From Pseudomonadota bacterium (GTDB lineage: Bacteria > Pseudomonadota > Gammaproteobacteria > Burkholderiales > Burkholderiaceae): a stretch of 25,521 nt of DNA. The notes beneath the pieces were generated by a model. The model was not told the DNA's origin and did no database searches. It saw only the letters and a list, made by a program, of their open reading frames with translations. The translations under genes and the position numbers were made by a program. Where the stretch lies: the NCBI GenBank assembly GCA_963205525.1, contig CAUJJP010000057.1, positions 1 through 25,521 on the forward strand, read 5' to 3'. How positions within the stretch are numbered: the stretch's first letter is position 1; each line of letters starts with the position of its first letter. Below are positions 8,306 to 15,798 of the stretch, piece by piece.

Positions 8306-8794
8306 ATGCAAGAAGATCTTCGTCACATGCTGCGGCCGGCGCGACCGGACGATGTCCAGGCCTTGTACGGCCTGATCCGCGAGCTGGCGGTGTTCGAGCG
8401 CCTGGAGCACATGCTGGAGCTCACGCCGCAGGCGCTCAGCGAGCACCTGTTCGGGCCGCGGCCGGTGGCGGAGGCGGTGGTGGCCGAGGACGACGGGCGG
8501 GTGGTGGCGTTTGCGCTCTTCTTCACCAACTTCTCGACCTTCCTCGGCCGTCCCGGGCTCTACCTTGAGGACTTGTACGTGCAGCCGGCGCAGCGCGGTC
8601 GCGGCCTGGGCGCGGCGCTGCTGGCGCACCTGGCGCGGCTGGCGGTGCAGCGTGGCTGCGGGCGCTTCGAGTGGAGCGTGCTGGACTGGAACGAGAACGC
8701 GATCGCCTTCTACCAGCGCATGGGGGCCACGGTGCTGCCGGACTGGCGCATCTGCCGCGTCAGCGGGCAGGCGCTGCAGGAGCTCGGCTCGTGA
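8306..8794 (+). CDS. GNAT N-acetyltransferase, spermidine/spermine (SSAT)-like
   Basis: 162 residues. GNAT enzymes move an acetyl group from acetyl-CoA to an amine. The acetyl-CoA pyrophosphate loop is QPAQRGRGLGAALL, preceded by the strand LYLEDLYV. The C-terminal motif LDWNENAIAFYQRMGA, with the catalytic Tyr of the family, closely resembles diamine (SSAT) and thialysine acetyltransferases, so a polyamine or lysine analogue is the best guess for substrate. The start ATG 8306 gives MQEDLRHMLRPARPDDV; ATG 8327 (MLRPARPDDV) is nearly as likely, since family members often begin at that motif. The stop overlaps the GTG start of the acyl-CoA synthetase by 4 nt (GTGA), showing translational coupling. 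Confidence 0.9.
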   Translation: MQEDLRHMLRPARPDDVQALYGLIRELAVFERLEHMLELTPQALSEHLFGPRPVAEAVVAEDDGRVVAFALFFTNFSTFLGRPGLYLEDLYVQPAQRGRGLGAALLAHLARLAVQRGCGRFEWSVLDWNENAIAFYQRMGATVLPDWRICRVSGQALQELGS

Positions 8795-10512
8795 GCCCCC
8801 GGCCAGCGCCCGTAGGCGACGACTACGCCGCGCTGCACTCCGGCTTCCGCTGGCGGGTGCCGGCGCAGTTCAACCTCGCCGAGGCCTGCTGCGCGCGCTG
8901 GGCGCGGCGCAGCCCGGACGCGGTGGCGATCCACTGGGCGCGCGAGGACGGTCGCCGCGGCACGCTGCGCTACGGCGAACTGCAGGCCCAGGCCGAGCGC
9001 CTGGCGGCGGTGCTGGCGGCGCGTGGCGTGGCGCGCGGCGACCGGGTGGCCATCATCCTGCCGCAGCGCCCCGAGACTGCGGTTGCCCACATGGCGGTCT
9101 TTCGCCTGGGGGCGGTGGCGATGCCGCTGTCCATGCTGTTCGGCCCCGACGCCCTGGCCTGGCGCATCAATGACAGCGGCGCGCGGCTGGCGATCGTCGA
9201 CGACTCGGCGGTCGCCAACTTGCTGCTGGCTCGCGCCGACTGCCCAGACCTGCAGACCGTGCTCGCGGTGGGGGCGGCGGCAGGCCAGGGCGACCTGGAC
9301 TGGGACGACGCGCTGGCGGCGGTGCGCCCGCGCCGGCGCATGGTGCGCACCAGCGCCGACGACCCGGCGCTGCTGATCTACACCAGCGGCACCACCGGCC
9401 CGCCCAAGGGCGCGCTGATCCCGCACCGCGCCCTGATCGGCAACCTGAGCGGCTTCGTCTGCAGCCAGGACTGGTATCCCGACACCCCGGGCGCGGGTGG
9501 CGCGCCGGTGTTCTGGTCGCCGGCCGACTGGGCCTGGACCGGCGGCCTGATGGACGCCCTGCTGCCGGTGCTCTACTTCGGCCGCCCCATCGTCGCCTGG
9601 CAGGGCCGCTTCAGCCCCGAGACCGCGTTCGCGCTCATGCAGCGCTACCGGGTGACGCACAGCTTCCTGTTCCCGACCGCGCTGAAGGCGATGATGAAGG
9701 CCGAGCCGCAGCCGCGAAGGCGCTGGCGGCTGCGCCTGCGCGCCATCATGAGCGCCGGCGAGGCGGTTGGCGACGCCGTCTTCGCCTGGACGCGCGAGGC
9801 GCTGGGCGTCACCGTCAACGAGATGTTCGGCCAGACCGAGATCAACTACGTGGTCGGCAACTGCAGCCTGCGCTGGCCGGCGCGAGCGGGCAGCATGGGC
9901 CGGCCCTACCCCGGCCACCGGGTGGCGGTGATCGACGAGGAGGGCCGCGTCTGCCCGCCCGGCACCGCGGGCGAGGTCGCGGTGCACCGGCTGGACGTGC
10001 ACGGGGACCCGGATCCGGTGTTCTTCCTCGGCTACTGGCGCAACGAGGCCGCCACCCTGGCCAAGTTCACCGGCGACGCGCGCCGCACCGAGACCGCAGG
10101 CTGGTGCCGCACCGGCGACACCGCGCTCATGGATGCCGACGGCTACCTCTGGTACCAGGGTCGCAGCGACGACATGTTCAAGGCCGCGGGCTACCGCATC
10201 GGCCCCAGCGAGGTCGAGAACTGTCTGGTGCGCCACCCGGCGGTGCTGAACGCCGCCGTGGTGCCGAAGCCGGACGCCGAGCGCGGCGCGCTGGTGAAGG
10301 CCTTCGTCGTCCTCGCGCCCGGCCATCGGGGCGACGCGGCGCTGGTGCAGGCACTGCAGGAGCATGTGCGCGGCCGGCTCGCGCCCTACGAGTACCCGAA
10401 GGAGATCGAGTTCATCGCCGCCCTGCCCATGACCACCACCGGCAAGGTGCAGCGCCGCGTCCTGCGCGAGCTCGAGCGCGAGCGCGCCGCACAACCCGGC
10501 ACGCCGCCGTGA
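8791..10512 (+). CDS. AMP-forming acyl-CoA synthetase (medium-chain type)
   Basis: 573 residues from GTG 8791. The enzyme activates a carboxylic acid with ATP to an acyl-adenylate and then an acyl-CoA thioester. Motifs in order: P-loop-like YTSGTTGPPKG at 197-207, NEMFGQTE, YWRNEAAT, TGDTALMDADGYLWYQGRSDD with the hinge Asp, GYRIGPSEVE, and the C-terminal TTTGKVQRR with the catalytic Lys. FWSPADWAWTGG and the overall length are typical of acetyl/medium-chain acyl-CoA synthetases rather than long-chain FadD. The chain length accepted cannot be read from the sequence. It overlaps the gene before it and the gene after it by 4 nt each (GTGA), so the three genes form one translationally coupled operon. 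There is no signal peptide; cytosolic. Confidence 0.92.
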   Translation: MSPRPAPVGDDYAALHSGFRWRVPAQFNLAEACCARWARRSPDAVAIHWAREDGRRGTLRYGELQAQAERLAAVLAARGVARGDRVAIILPQRPETAVAHMAVFRLGAVAMPLSMLFGPDALAWRINDSGARLAIVDDSAVANLLLARADCPDLQTVLAVGAAAGQGDLDWDDALAAVRPRRRMVRTSADDPALLIYTSGTTGPPKGALIPHRALIGNLSGFVCSQDWYPDTPGAGGAPVFWSPADWAWTGGLMDALLPVLYFGRPIVAWQGRFSPETAFALMQRYRVTHSFLFPTALKAMMKAEPQPRRRWRLRLRAIMSAGEAVGDAVFAWTREALGVTVNEMFGQTEINYVVGNCSLRWPARAGSMGRPYPGHRVAVIDEEGRVCPPGTAGEVAVHRLDVHGDPDPVFFLGYWRNEAATLAKFTGDARRTETAGWCRTGDTALMDADGYLWYQGRSDDMFKAAGYRIGPSEVENCLVRHPAVLNAAVVPKPDAERGALVKAFVVLAPGHRGDAALVQALQEHVRGRLAPYEYPKEIEFIAALPMTTTGKVQRRVLRELERERAAQPGTPP

Positions 10513-10997
10513 GCAGGCGCAGCCACGTCAGCGAGACCCCGGCCACCCAGTGGCTGCGCGCGCACGGTCTGGCCTTCAGCGAGCATCCCTACGACTACGT
10601 CGAGCACGGCGGCACGGCGGAATCGGCGCGCCAGCTCGGGGTGCCCGAGCTCGAGGTCGTCAAGTCCCTGGTGATGCAGGACGAGCGTGCCCGACCACTG
10701 GTGGTGCTGATGCACGGAGACTGTCAGGTCAGTACCAAGATGTTGGCGCGCCAGATCGGCGCCAAGGCGATCGAACCCTGCGCGCCCGAGGTGGCGCAGC
10801 GCCACAGCGGCTACCAGGTCGGCGGCACCTCGCCCTTCGGCCTGCGCAAGCCGATGCCGGTGTACGTGCAGGACAGCGTGCTCGCGCTGCCGCGCATCCT
10901 CATCAACGGCGGCCGGCGCGGCTATCTGGTCGGCGTCTCGCCCGCCATCCTGCGCGATCCCCTGGGTGCGCAGCCGGTGCAGTGCGCACTGCCGTGA
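10509..10997 (+). CDS. ybaK: YbaK/EbsC-type Cys-tRNA(Pro) deacylase
   Basis: 162 residues from GTG 10509, which overlaps the synthetase stop (GTGA). YbaK proteins hydrolyse Cys-tRNA(Pro), made by mistake by prolyl-tRNA synthetase, and so act in trans-editing. Family signs are the N-terminal TPATQWLRAHGLAFSEHPYDY, the key Lys52 in LEVVKSLVM, GGTSPFGLRKPMPVYVQD and the C-terminal RILINGGRRGYLVGVSP. Length matches the family (about 155-165). It is the last gene of the GNAT-synthetase-ybaK operon; a functional link with the acyl-CoA enzyme is not obvious and may be only a shared transcript. The following gap, 10998-11086, holds no clear terminator; a TTGACC at 11044-11049 has no matching -10. Confidence 0.92.
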   Translation: MSRRSHVSETPATQWLRAHGLAFSEHPYDYVEHGGTAESARQLGVPELEVVKSLVMQDERARPLVVLMHGDCQVSTKMLARQIGAKAIEPCAPEVAQRHSGYQVGGTSPFGLRKPMPVYVQDSVLALPRILINGGRRGYLVGVSPAILRDPLGAQPVQCALP

Positions 10998-11086
10998 CAC
11001 AGATTTACACCCCCGGCTGTCGTCCGCCGCCAGGTGCGAGCCGTTGACCAGGCGACGCTGAAACCCGCCGCTGGGGCCTGACGACG

Positions 11087-12727
11087 ATGCCTATCCTCAC
11101 CCGCATGCCTGCCACCCTCGTGCCCACCCTGGCGCGCGCCCTCGCCGGGCTGACCCTGGCGCTGGCGCTCCCGGTGGAGGCGGCCGAGTACCGCGACCCC
11201 GGCCGAGTGGGGCGCATCGCCGAGCTGCAGGGCGACGTGGCCCTGTACGACGCCGAGGACCGCGAGTGGACCGACGCCGTGCGCAACCGGCCGCTGGTGG
11301 CCGGCGACCGGCTGGTGCTGCAGCGCAGCGCGCGCGCCGAGCTGCGGGTCGGCGCCACCGTGCTGCTGCTCGGGCAGGGCGCCGACCTCGAAGTCGACGC
11401 GCTGGACGAGGACCGGCTGCGCCTGACCCTGCACGACGGCGCGCTGGCGCTGCGCCTGGACGGCCGCGACGATGCCGAGGCCACCGAGGTCCGCACCGCC
11501 GTCGCCCTGCTGCGCCCGCAGCGCGCCGGCCGCTACCGCATCGACGCCGATCGCGAGTCGACCTTCGCCGCCACCTTGCGTGGGGCGCTGGAAGCCTCGG
11601 GCCACGGCCAGCTGCTGCTGATCGAGCCGGGCGAGCGGCACGAGCTCTGGCTCGACGACCGCGGTGCGCGCTCGCGTCAGGCGCGCCTGCCCGATGACCG
11701 CCTCGCCGCCTGGGCCGACGAGCGCTTCGACGCCGAGGACGCGTGGCAGGCGAGGCGCGACCGACGCTGGCAGTCCGCCCCTGCCTATCCCGCCATCCCC
11801 GGCCTGGACGAGCTGGACCGCCACGGCCGCTGGGACCAGCACCCGGAGTACGGATCGGTCTGGCTGCCGGACGGCCTGCCCGCGGGCTGGGCGCCGTTCA
11901 GCGACGGGCGCTGGATCTGGATGCGGCCCTGGGGCTGGACCTGGGTCGACGCCCGGCCCTGGGGCTTCGCGCCCAGCCACTACGGCCGCTGGCTGCAGTG
12001 GGGTGGACGCTGGTGCTGGTGGCCGGGCCCGCGCCAGCAGCGCGCGATCTTCGCCCCCGCGATGGTGGCCTGGGTCGGCGGCAGCGGGGTCTCGGTCGGC
12101 ATCTCCATCGGCAGCCGGCCACCCATGGGCTGGCTGCCGCTGTCGCCGTGGCAGAGCTATGAACCCTTCTTCGCGCCGCGGCCGCATCCGCATGGCCGCC
12201 CGCCCGGACATCGGCTGCCGCCGCCGGCACCGCCGCTGTCGCGCCAGCCACCGGCCTTCGGCGGCGGGCCCGGCACTTCCCTTGGTGCGGGCTCCCCGGC
12301 CGGGCAGGCGGTGGGACGGCCGCTGCCGCCGGGCACGGTGCGCTACGGCAGCGACGGCCTGCCGCAGCAGGTGATGCCGGCCCCGGGGTCGCGGCCGGGC
12401 GCGCCGCAGGCGAACCTGCCGCCGCAAGCGCATCCACCCATGCCGCCGCCAGCCCCGCCCCAGGCCGTGGCCCCGCCGCCGGCGGCCGTGCCGCCGGCTG
12501 CCGTGCCGCCACCCCCCGCGGTGCCCAGGCCCGCACCGCCCGCGGCGCCCAGGCCCGCACCGCCGGCAGCGGCAGGGCATCCGCCAGCGCCGCAGCAGGC
12601 CGCGCCCGAGCGCGCGCCACGCCCGCGCGAGCAGGCCGAGCGCCCCGAGCGTGACGATCGCTCCGGCCAGCGCACGCCGGCGGTTGAGCCGGTGCGCCAG
12701 CCGCGCGAGGCGCAGCGCGTGCGCTGA
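11087..12727 (+). CDS. Secreted FecR-domain / DUF6600-type protein with proline-rich tail
   Basis: 546 residues. A signal peptide (MPILTRMPATLVPTLARALA.., cleavage near VEA-AEYRD) sends it to the periplasm. Residues about 40-185 look like a FecR-type beta domain (GDVALYDAEDREW, ..LRVGATVLLLGQGADLEVDALD..). Residues about 230-350 are very rich in Trp and Gly (GRWDQHPEYGSVWLP, DGRWIWMRPWGWTWVDARPWGF, RWLQWGGRWCWWPG), a repeat pattern I associate with DUF6600. The last 170 residues are Pro/Ala-rich and disordered, and contain a short tandem repeat, then an Arg/Glu-rich end. No FecI sigma factor or TonB receptor gene is nearby, so iron signalling is not implied. Function unknown, possibly envelope-associated. 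ATG 11105 is an alternative start. Confidence 0.8.
   Translation: MPILTRMPATLVPTLARALAGLTLALALPVEAAEYRDPGRVGRIAELQGDVALYDAEDREWTDAVRNRPLVAGDRLVLQRSARAELRVGATVLLLGQGADLEVDALDEDRLRLTLHDGALALRLDGRDDAEATEVRTAVALLRPQRAGRYRIDADRESTFAATLRGALEASGHGQLLLIEPGERHELWLDDRGARSRQARLPDDRLAAWADERFDAEDAWQARRDRRWQSAPAYPAIPGLDELDRHGRWDQHPEYGSVWLPDGLPAGWAPFSDGRWIWMRPWGWTWVDARPWGFAPSHYGRWLQWGGRWCWWPGPRQQRAIFAPAMVAWVGGSGVSVGISIGSRPPMGWLPLSPWQSYEPFFAPRPHPHGRPPGHRLPPPAPPLSRQPPAFGGGPGTSLGAGSPAGQAVGRPLPPGTVRYGSDGLPQQVMPAPGSRPGAPQANLPPQAHPPMPPPAPPQAVAPPPAAVPPAAVPPPPAVPRPAPPAAPRPAPPAAAGHPPAPQQAAPERAPRPREQAERPERDDRSGQRTPAVEPVRQPREAQRVR
12518..12565 (+). repeat. 24-bp tandem repeat in the proline-rich tail
   Basis: Two adjacent 24-bp copies (12518-12541, 12542-12565) differ at two positions and encode AVPRPAPP / AAPRPAPP. 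Around them (12475-12516) are shorter degenerate repeats encoding PPAAVPPAAV. This is slippage-prone DNA inside the coding region. Confidence 0.75.
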
Positions 12728-12732
12728 ACCCT

Positions 12733-12755
12733 GCCGCCTGCCCTGGCACGGCGGC
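12733..12755. terminator. Possible convergent hairpin between two genes
   Basis: GCCGCC (12733-12738) pairs with GGCGGC (12750-12755) over an 11-nt loop in the 40-bp gap where two genes converge. There is no T tract on either strand, so termination is only a suggestion. Confidence 0.3.
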
Positions 12756-12767
12756 GGGTCGCCGCAC

Positions 12768-13439
12768 TCAGCGCGGCAGCAAGGGCAGCAGCTGCGGCCA
12801 GACGTTGTCCAGGATGCGCGGGTGCGCCTGCGCGCTGGGGTGGATGCGGTCGGCCTGGAACCAGCGCGTGGCATCCGGCGCGTCGGCCACACCGGCGAGC
12901 AGAAAGGGCACCAGCGCCGTCTGCTCGCTGCGCGCGACCTTGGCGAACAAGGCCTGGAAGTCGTCGCCATAGCGGCGGCCGTAGTTGGGCGGCACCTGCA
13001 TGCCGGCGATCAGCACACGCGCGCCGGCCGCCTTGGCCGCGCGCGCCATCTGGCGCAGGTTGTCCTCGGTCGCCGCCAGCGGCAGGCCGCGCAAGGCGTC
13101 GTTGCCGCCGAGCTCCAGCACCACCAGCGCCGGCTTGTGCAGCGCCAGCAGCGCCGGCAGGCGCGAGCGTCCGCCGGCCGTGGTGTCGCCGCTGACACTG
13201 GCATTCACCACCTGCACGCCGGGACGCTGGCTGTCCAGCCGCTGCTGCAGCAGCGCCACCCAGCCGCTGCCGCGTGGCAAGCCGTACTCGGCCGACAGGC
13301 TGTCGCCGAGCACCAGCAGCACCGCCTTCGCGTCCGCCGCGTGCGCCTGCTTGGCGCCGAACGCGAAGGCGCTACAGTGAAGCGTTCCCCACCCCAGCAG
13401 GCGGCGGCGCGTCCAGCGCGCCGCAGTGCCCTCTTGCAT
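12768..13439 (-). CDS. tesA: SGNH-family arylesterase/lysophospholipase (TesA-like), exported
   Basis: 223 residues from ATG 13439. SGNH enzymes cleave thioesters, aryl esters and lysophospholipids, usually in the periplasm. Block I is LGDSLSAEYG with the nucleophile Ser, block II has VNASVSGDTTAGG, block III is LGGNDALRG and block V is DRIHPSAQAH with the catalytic Asp and His. The N-terminus MQEGTAARWTRRRLLGWG.. ending QAHA-AD is a signal peptide; the TRRRLLG segment resembles a twin-arginine motif, though Sec export is also possible. The start codon shares the bases CATG with the start of the divergent ABC ATPase gene, leaving no intergenic DNA. A longer start (ATG 13454) would overlap that gene by 17 nt. 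This tesA/ybbA divergent pairing is common in Proteobacteria. Confidence 0.9.
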   Translation of the reverse strand: MQEGTAARWTRRRLLGWGTLHCSAFAFGAKQAHAADAKAVLLVLGDSLSAEYGLPRGSGWVALLQQRLDSQRPGVQVVNASVSGDTTAGGRSRLPALLALHKPALVVLELGGNDALRGLPLAATEDNLRQMARAAKAAGARVLIAGMQVPPNYGRRYGDDFQALFAKVARSEQTALVPFLLAGVADAPDATRWFQADRIHPSAQAHPRILDNVWPQLLPLLPR

Positions 13440-14109
13440 GTCCGATCCCATCATTCAAGTCCAGGCCGTGCGCAAGCAAGTCAGCGACGCCACCGGCACC
13501 CTGACGATTCTCCACGACATCGATTTCAGCCTCGCGGCGCAGGAGTCGGCGGCCATCGTCGGCGCCTCCGGCTCGGGCAAGAGCACGCTGCTGGCGATCG
13601 TCGCCGGGCTCGATGTGCCCAGCGCCGGCCGGGTGATCCTGGCCGGCCATGACTTGTTCGCGCTCGACGAGGACGCGCGCGCGGCGCTGCGCGCGCGTCT
13701 GCTGGGCTTCGTGTTCCAGAGCTTTCAGCTGCTGGGCAACCTGAACGCGCTGGAGAACGTGATGCTGCCGCTGGAGCTGGCCGGGCGGCCGCAGGCGCGC
13801 CGGCTCGCTACCGAGATGCTGCAGCGGGTCGGCCTGGGCGAACGGCTGGGGCACTATCCGCGCCTGCTCTCCGGTGGCGAACAGCAGCGCGTGGCGCTGG
13901 CGCGCGCCTTCGTGGTGCGGCCGACCGTGCTGCTGGCCGACGAGCCCACCGGCAGCCTGGACTTCGCCACCGGCGCGACCGTGATGGACTTGATGTTCGA
14001 GCTCAACCGCGAGGTCGGCACCACCCTGGTGCTGGTGACGCACGACCGCGAGATCGCCGCGCGCTGCGACCGCCAGCTCCATCTGGAGGCCGGGCGGCTG
14101 CTGACTTAG
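13438..14109 (+). CDS. ybbA: ABC transporter ATPase, YbbA/LolD-like
   Basis: 223 residues from ATG 13438. Walker A GASGSGKST (42-50), Q-loop FQSFQLL, signature LSGGEQQRVALARA, Walker B VLLADEPTGSLD and the H-loop His in VTHDRE are all intact, typical of the LolD/MacB/YbbA group, which drives lipoprotein or envelope-stress exporters of the FtsX-like type. No FtsX-type permease is in the window: the next gene, the parvulin, is on the opposite strand. The partner permease must therefore be encoded elsewhere. I chose ATG 13438 (MSDPIIQVQAVRKQV) over ATG 13426 because related proteins begin at this point; its start overlaps the divergent esterase start. Confidence 0.9.
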   Translation: MSDPIIQVQAVRKQVSDATGTLTILHDIDFSLAAQESAAIVGASGSGKSTLLAIVAGLDVPSAGRVILAGHDLFALDEDARAALRARLLGFVFQSFQLLGNLNALENVMLPLELAGRPQARRLATEMLQRVGLGERLGHYPRLLSGGEQQRVALARAFVVRPTVLLADEPTGSLDFATGATVMDLMFELNREVGTTLVLVTHDREIAARCDRQLHLEAGRLLT

Positions 14110-14151
14110 GGCGGCGGCCGCGGGCAGGGGCCCGGTGCAAGGCCGTCCGCA

Positions 14152-14173
14152 GGCCCGTCCGCGGGAGCGGGCC
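14152..14173. other. GC hairpin in the 75-bp convergent gap
   Basis: GGCCCG (14152-14157) pairs with CGGGCC (14168-14173) between the converging ATPase and parvulin genes. No T tract follows on either strand. The rest of 14110-14184 is very GC-rich and holds nothing else I recognise. Confidence 0.3.
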
Positions 14174-14184
14174 CGGGTCCGGCC

Positions 14185-14982
14185 TCAGTTCGCGAACTTG
14201 TAGTCGGTGCGCGCCTTGGCGCGCAGGCTTTCCTGGTATTGCTGCATCTGCTGCTGCTCCAGGCGCTGCTTGATCTGCGCCTTCACGTCGTCGAAGGCGG
14301 GGAAGGAGGCCTCGCGCGTGTCCTCGAGCTTGATGATGTGCCAGCCGAACTGGCTCTTCACCGGCGTCTTGGTCATCTCGCCCTTCTTCAGCGCGACCAT
14401 CGCCTGGCTGAACTCGGGCACATAGCTGTCGGGCTTGGCGAAGTCGAGGTCGCCGCCGTTGGCGCCAGACCCCGGGTCCTTGGAATTCTGCTTCGCCAGT
14501 TCCTCGAAGCTGCCTCCGGCCTCGATCTGGGCGATCAGCTTCTTCGCCTGCGCCTCGTCTTCCACCAGGATGTGGCGCGCGCGGTATTCCTGGCCGCTGG
14601 CGGCGGCCTTGAACTTGTCGTACTCGGCCTGGGCGGCGGCGTCGCTCACCGGGTTGGCGGCGCGCTGGGCCTCGAAGAGCTCGCGGATCAGGATGCTCTG
14701 GCGCGCGAGTTCCATCTGGTCGCGGTAGGCGGGCGACTTGGCCATGCCGCGGCGCTCGGCCTCCTGGACGAAGATCTCGCGCAGCACGACCTGGTCGCGC
14801 GCCTGCGCCTGCAGTTCGGGGCCGACCGCCTGGCCGGCGCGCTGCGCCTGCTGCAGCAGGGCGTCCACGCGCGCCTTGGGCACCGCCTTGCCGTTCACGA
14901 TGGCGACGTTCTGGGCCGCGGCCAGCACGGGGGTCAGCGCGACGGCGAAGGCGACGCCGCGCACGAGGTCTTGAAGCTTCAT
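14185..14982 (-). CDS. Periplasmic peptidyl-prolyl cis-trans isomerase, parvulin type
   Basis: 265 residues. A signal peptide (MKLQDLVRGVAFAVALTPVLAAAQ) leads to the periplasm, where such proteins help fold outer-membrane and secreted proteins. The N-terminal chaperone-like region (about 25-125) has the AIVNGKAVPKARVDALL start seen in SurA/PpiC-like proteins. The parvulin domain spans about 130-225, with YRARHILVEDEAQAKKL, GGSFEELAKQNSKDPGSGANGGDL and SQFGWHIIKLED; its catalytic His residues are present. The C-terminus is a Gln-rich helix. It lies 15 bp after the stop of the MsrB-BolA frame and is probably co-transcribed. There is no purine-rich ribosome-binding site on the minus strand (the spacer reads CCCCCTCCTT). 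It is a single-parvulin protein, not full SurA. Confidence 0.92.
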   Translation of the reverse strand: MKLQDLVRGVAFAVALTPVLAAAQNVAIVNGKAVPKARVDALLQQAQRAGQAVGPELQAQARDQVVLREIFVQEAERRGMAKSPAYRDQMELARQSILIRELFEAQRAANPVSDAAAQAEYDKFKAAASGQEYRARHILVEDEAQAKKLIAQIEAGGSFEELAKQNSKDPGSGANGGDLDFAKPDSYVPEFSQAMVALKKGEMTKTPVKSQFGWHIIKLEDTREASFPAFDDVKAQIKQRLEQQQMQQYQESLRAKARTDYKFAN

Positions 14983-14997
14983 GGCGAAGGAGGGGGT

Positions 14998-15696
14998 TCA
15001 GCTGGGGGTGGCGGGCGTGGCCTCGCCGGGGGCGCGGGCCTTGACGGCCAGCGCATGGATGCCCTGCGGGAGCAGGGCGCTCAGGGCATCATACACAAGC
15101 CGGTGCCGCGCCACGCGGGGCAGGCCGGCAAAGGCGCTGGCGGTGATCTGCACCGTGTAGTGGCCGCCCTCGCGCGATCCGGCGTGGCCGATGTGCTGTG
15201 CACTGTCGTCGATGATCTGCAGCTCCAGCGGCTGCAGCCGTGTGCGTAGCGCCGCTTCCATCTCGGCCATGCGCACGCGCGGGAAGCCCTGGAAGGCGAT
15301 CGCCGCCGAGTTGACGCAAAAGCGCTCGCCGGTCGGCTGCGGGCCGTCGTCGAAGACATGGCCGAGGTGGCTGCCGCAGCGCCGGCAGCGGATTTCCACC
15401 CGCGTCATGCCGAGGCTGGAGTCGCTCAGGCGCTCCACGCGCTGCGCATCCAGCGCCTCGTACCAGCTCGGCCAGCCGCAGCCGGCGTCGAACTTGGCGT
15501 GCGAGGCGAACAAGGGCGTGCCGCAGCCTATGCAGCGGTACTCGCCCGCCTCCCAGTGGTCCCAGTAGCGGCCGCTGAAGGGGCGCTCGGTGGCGGCGTG
15601 GCGCGCCACCTGGTACTGCTCGGCGTCGAGCTCGGCGCGCCACTGGGCGTCGGTCTTGCGGACGGGGTAGCTGGCGTCGTCGTGCGGTTTGTCCAT
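14998..15696 (-). CDS. In-frame MsrB-BolA fusion: methionine-R-sulfoxide reductase + BolA
   Basis: One uninterrupted frame of 232 residues from ATG 15696 (ATG 15711 is an alternative). Residues 1-134 are a complete MsrB, which reduces methionine-R-sulfoxide in proteins: zinc-binding CIGC (55-58) and CRRC (104-107), GCGWPSW with the resolving Cys73, and the catalytic RFCVNS with Cys127. After a linker of about eight residues (QGFPRVR), residues 143-232 are a complete BolA: IDDSAQHIGHAGSREGGHY, then RVARHRLVYDAL and GIHALAV. BolA proteins work with monothiol glutaredoxins in Fe-S cluster handling. No stop separates the two, and no Shine-Dalgarno sequence precedes Met143 (15270), although separate internal initiation cannot be ruled out. 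In related Burkholderiales I recall msrB, yciB and bolA as separate genes; yciB is absent here. Confidence 0.85.
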   Translation of the reverse strand: MDKPHDDASYPVRKTDAQWRAELDAEQYQVARHAATERPFSGRYWDHWEAGEYRCIGCGTPLFASHAKFDAGCGWPSWYEALDAQRVERLSDSSLGMTRVEIRCRRCGSHLGHVFDDGPQPTGERFCVNSAAIAFQGFPRVRMAEMEAALRTRLQPLELQIIDDSAQHIGHAGSREGGHYTVQITASAFAGLPRVARHRLVYDALSALLPQGIHALAVKARAPGEATPATPS

Positions 15697-15798
15697 CGTC
15701 GGTTCCGGCATGCCGGCGTGCCGGCTTTGGGAGGTGTCTGTGTGGCAGGGTGGTGGGGTGGCGCATTGTCGGCGCCTGCGGGTGCCGGCACGGGACGC

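Noticed and set aside
6986..8629. Upstream extension of the alpha/beta hydrolase frame to 856 codons
   Set aside because: The extension lies antisense or in another frame across the HD-GYP-like gene and the GNAT gene; only the part below about 6985 has the hydrolase fold.
13426..13437. Upstream ATG 13426 as start of the YbbA-like ATPase
   Set aside because: It adds only MPSC before the family N-terminus MSDPIIQ and would overlap the esterase gene further.
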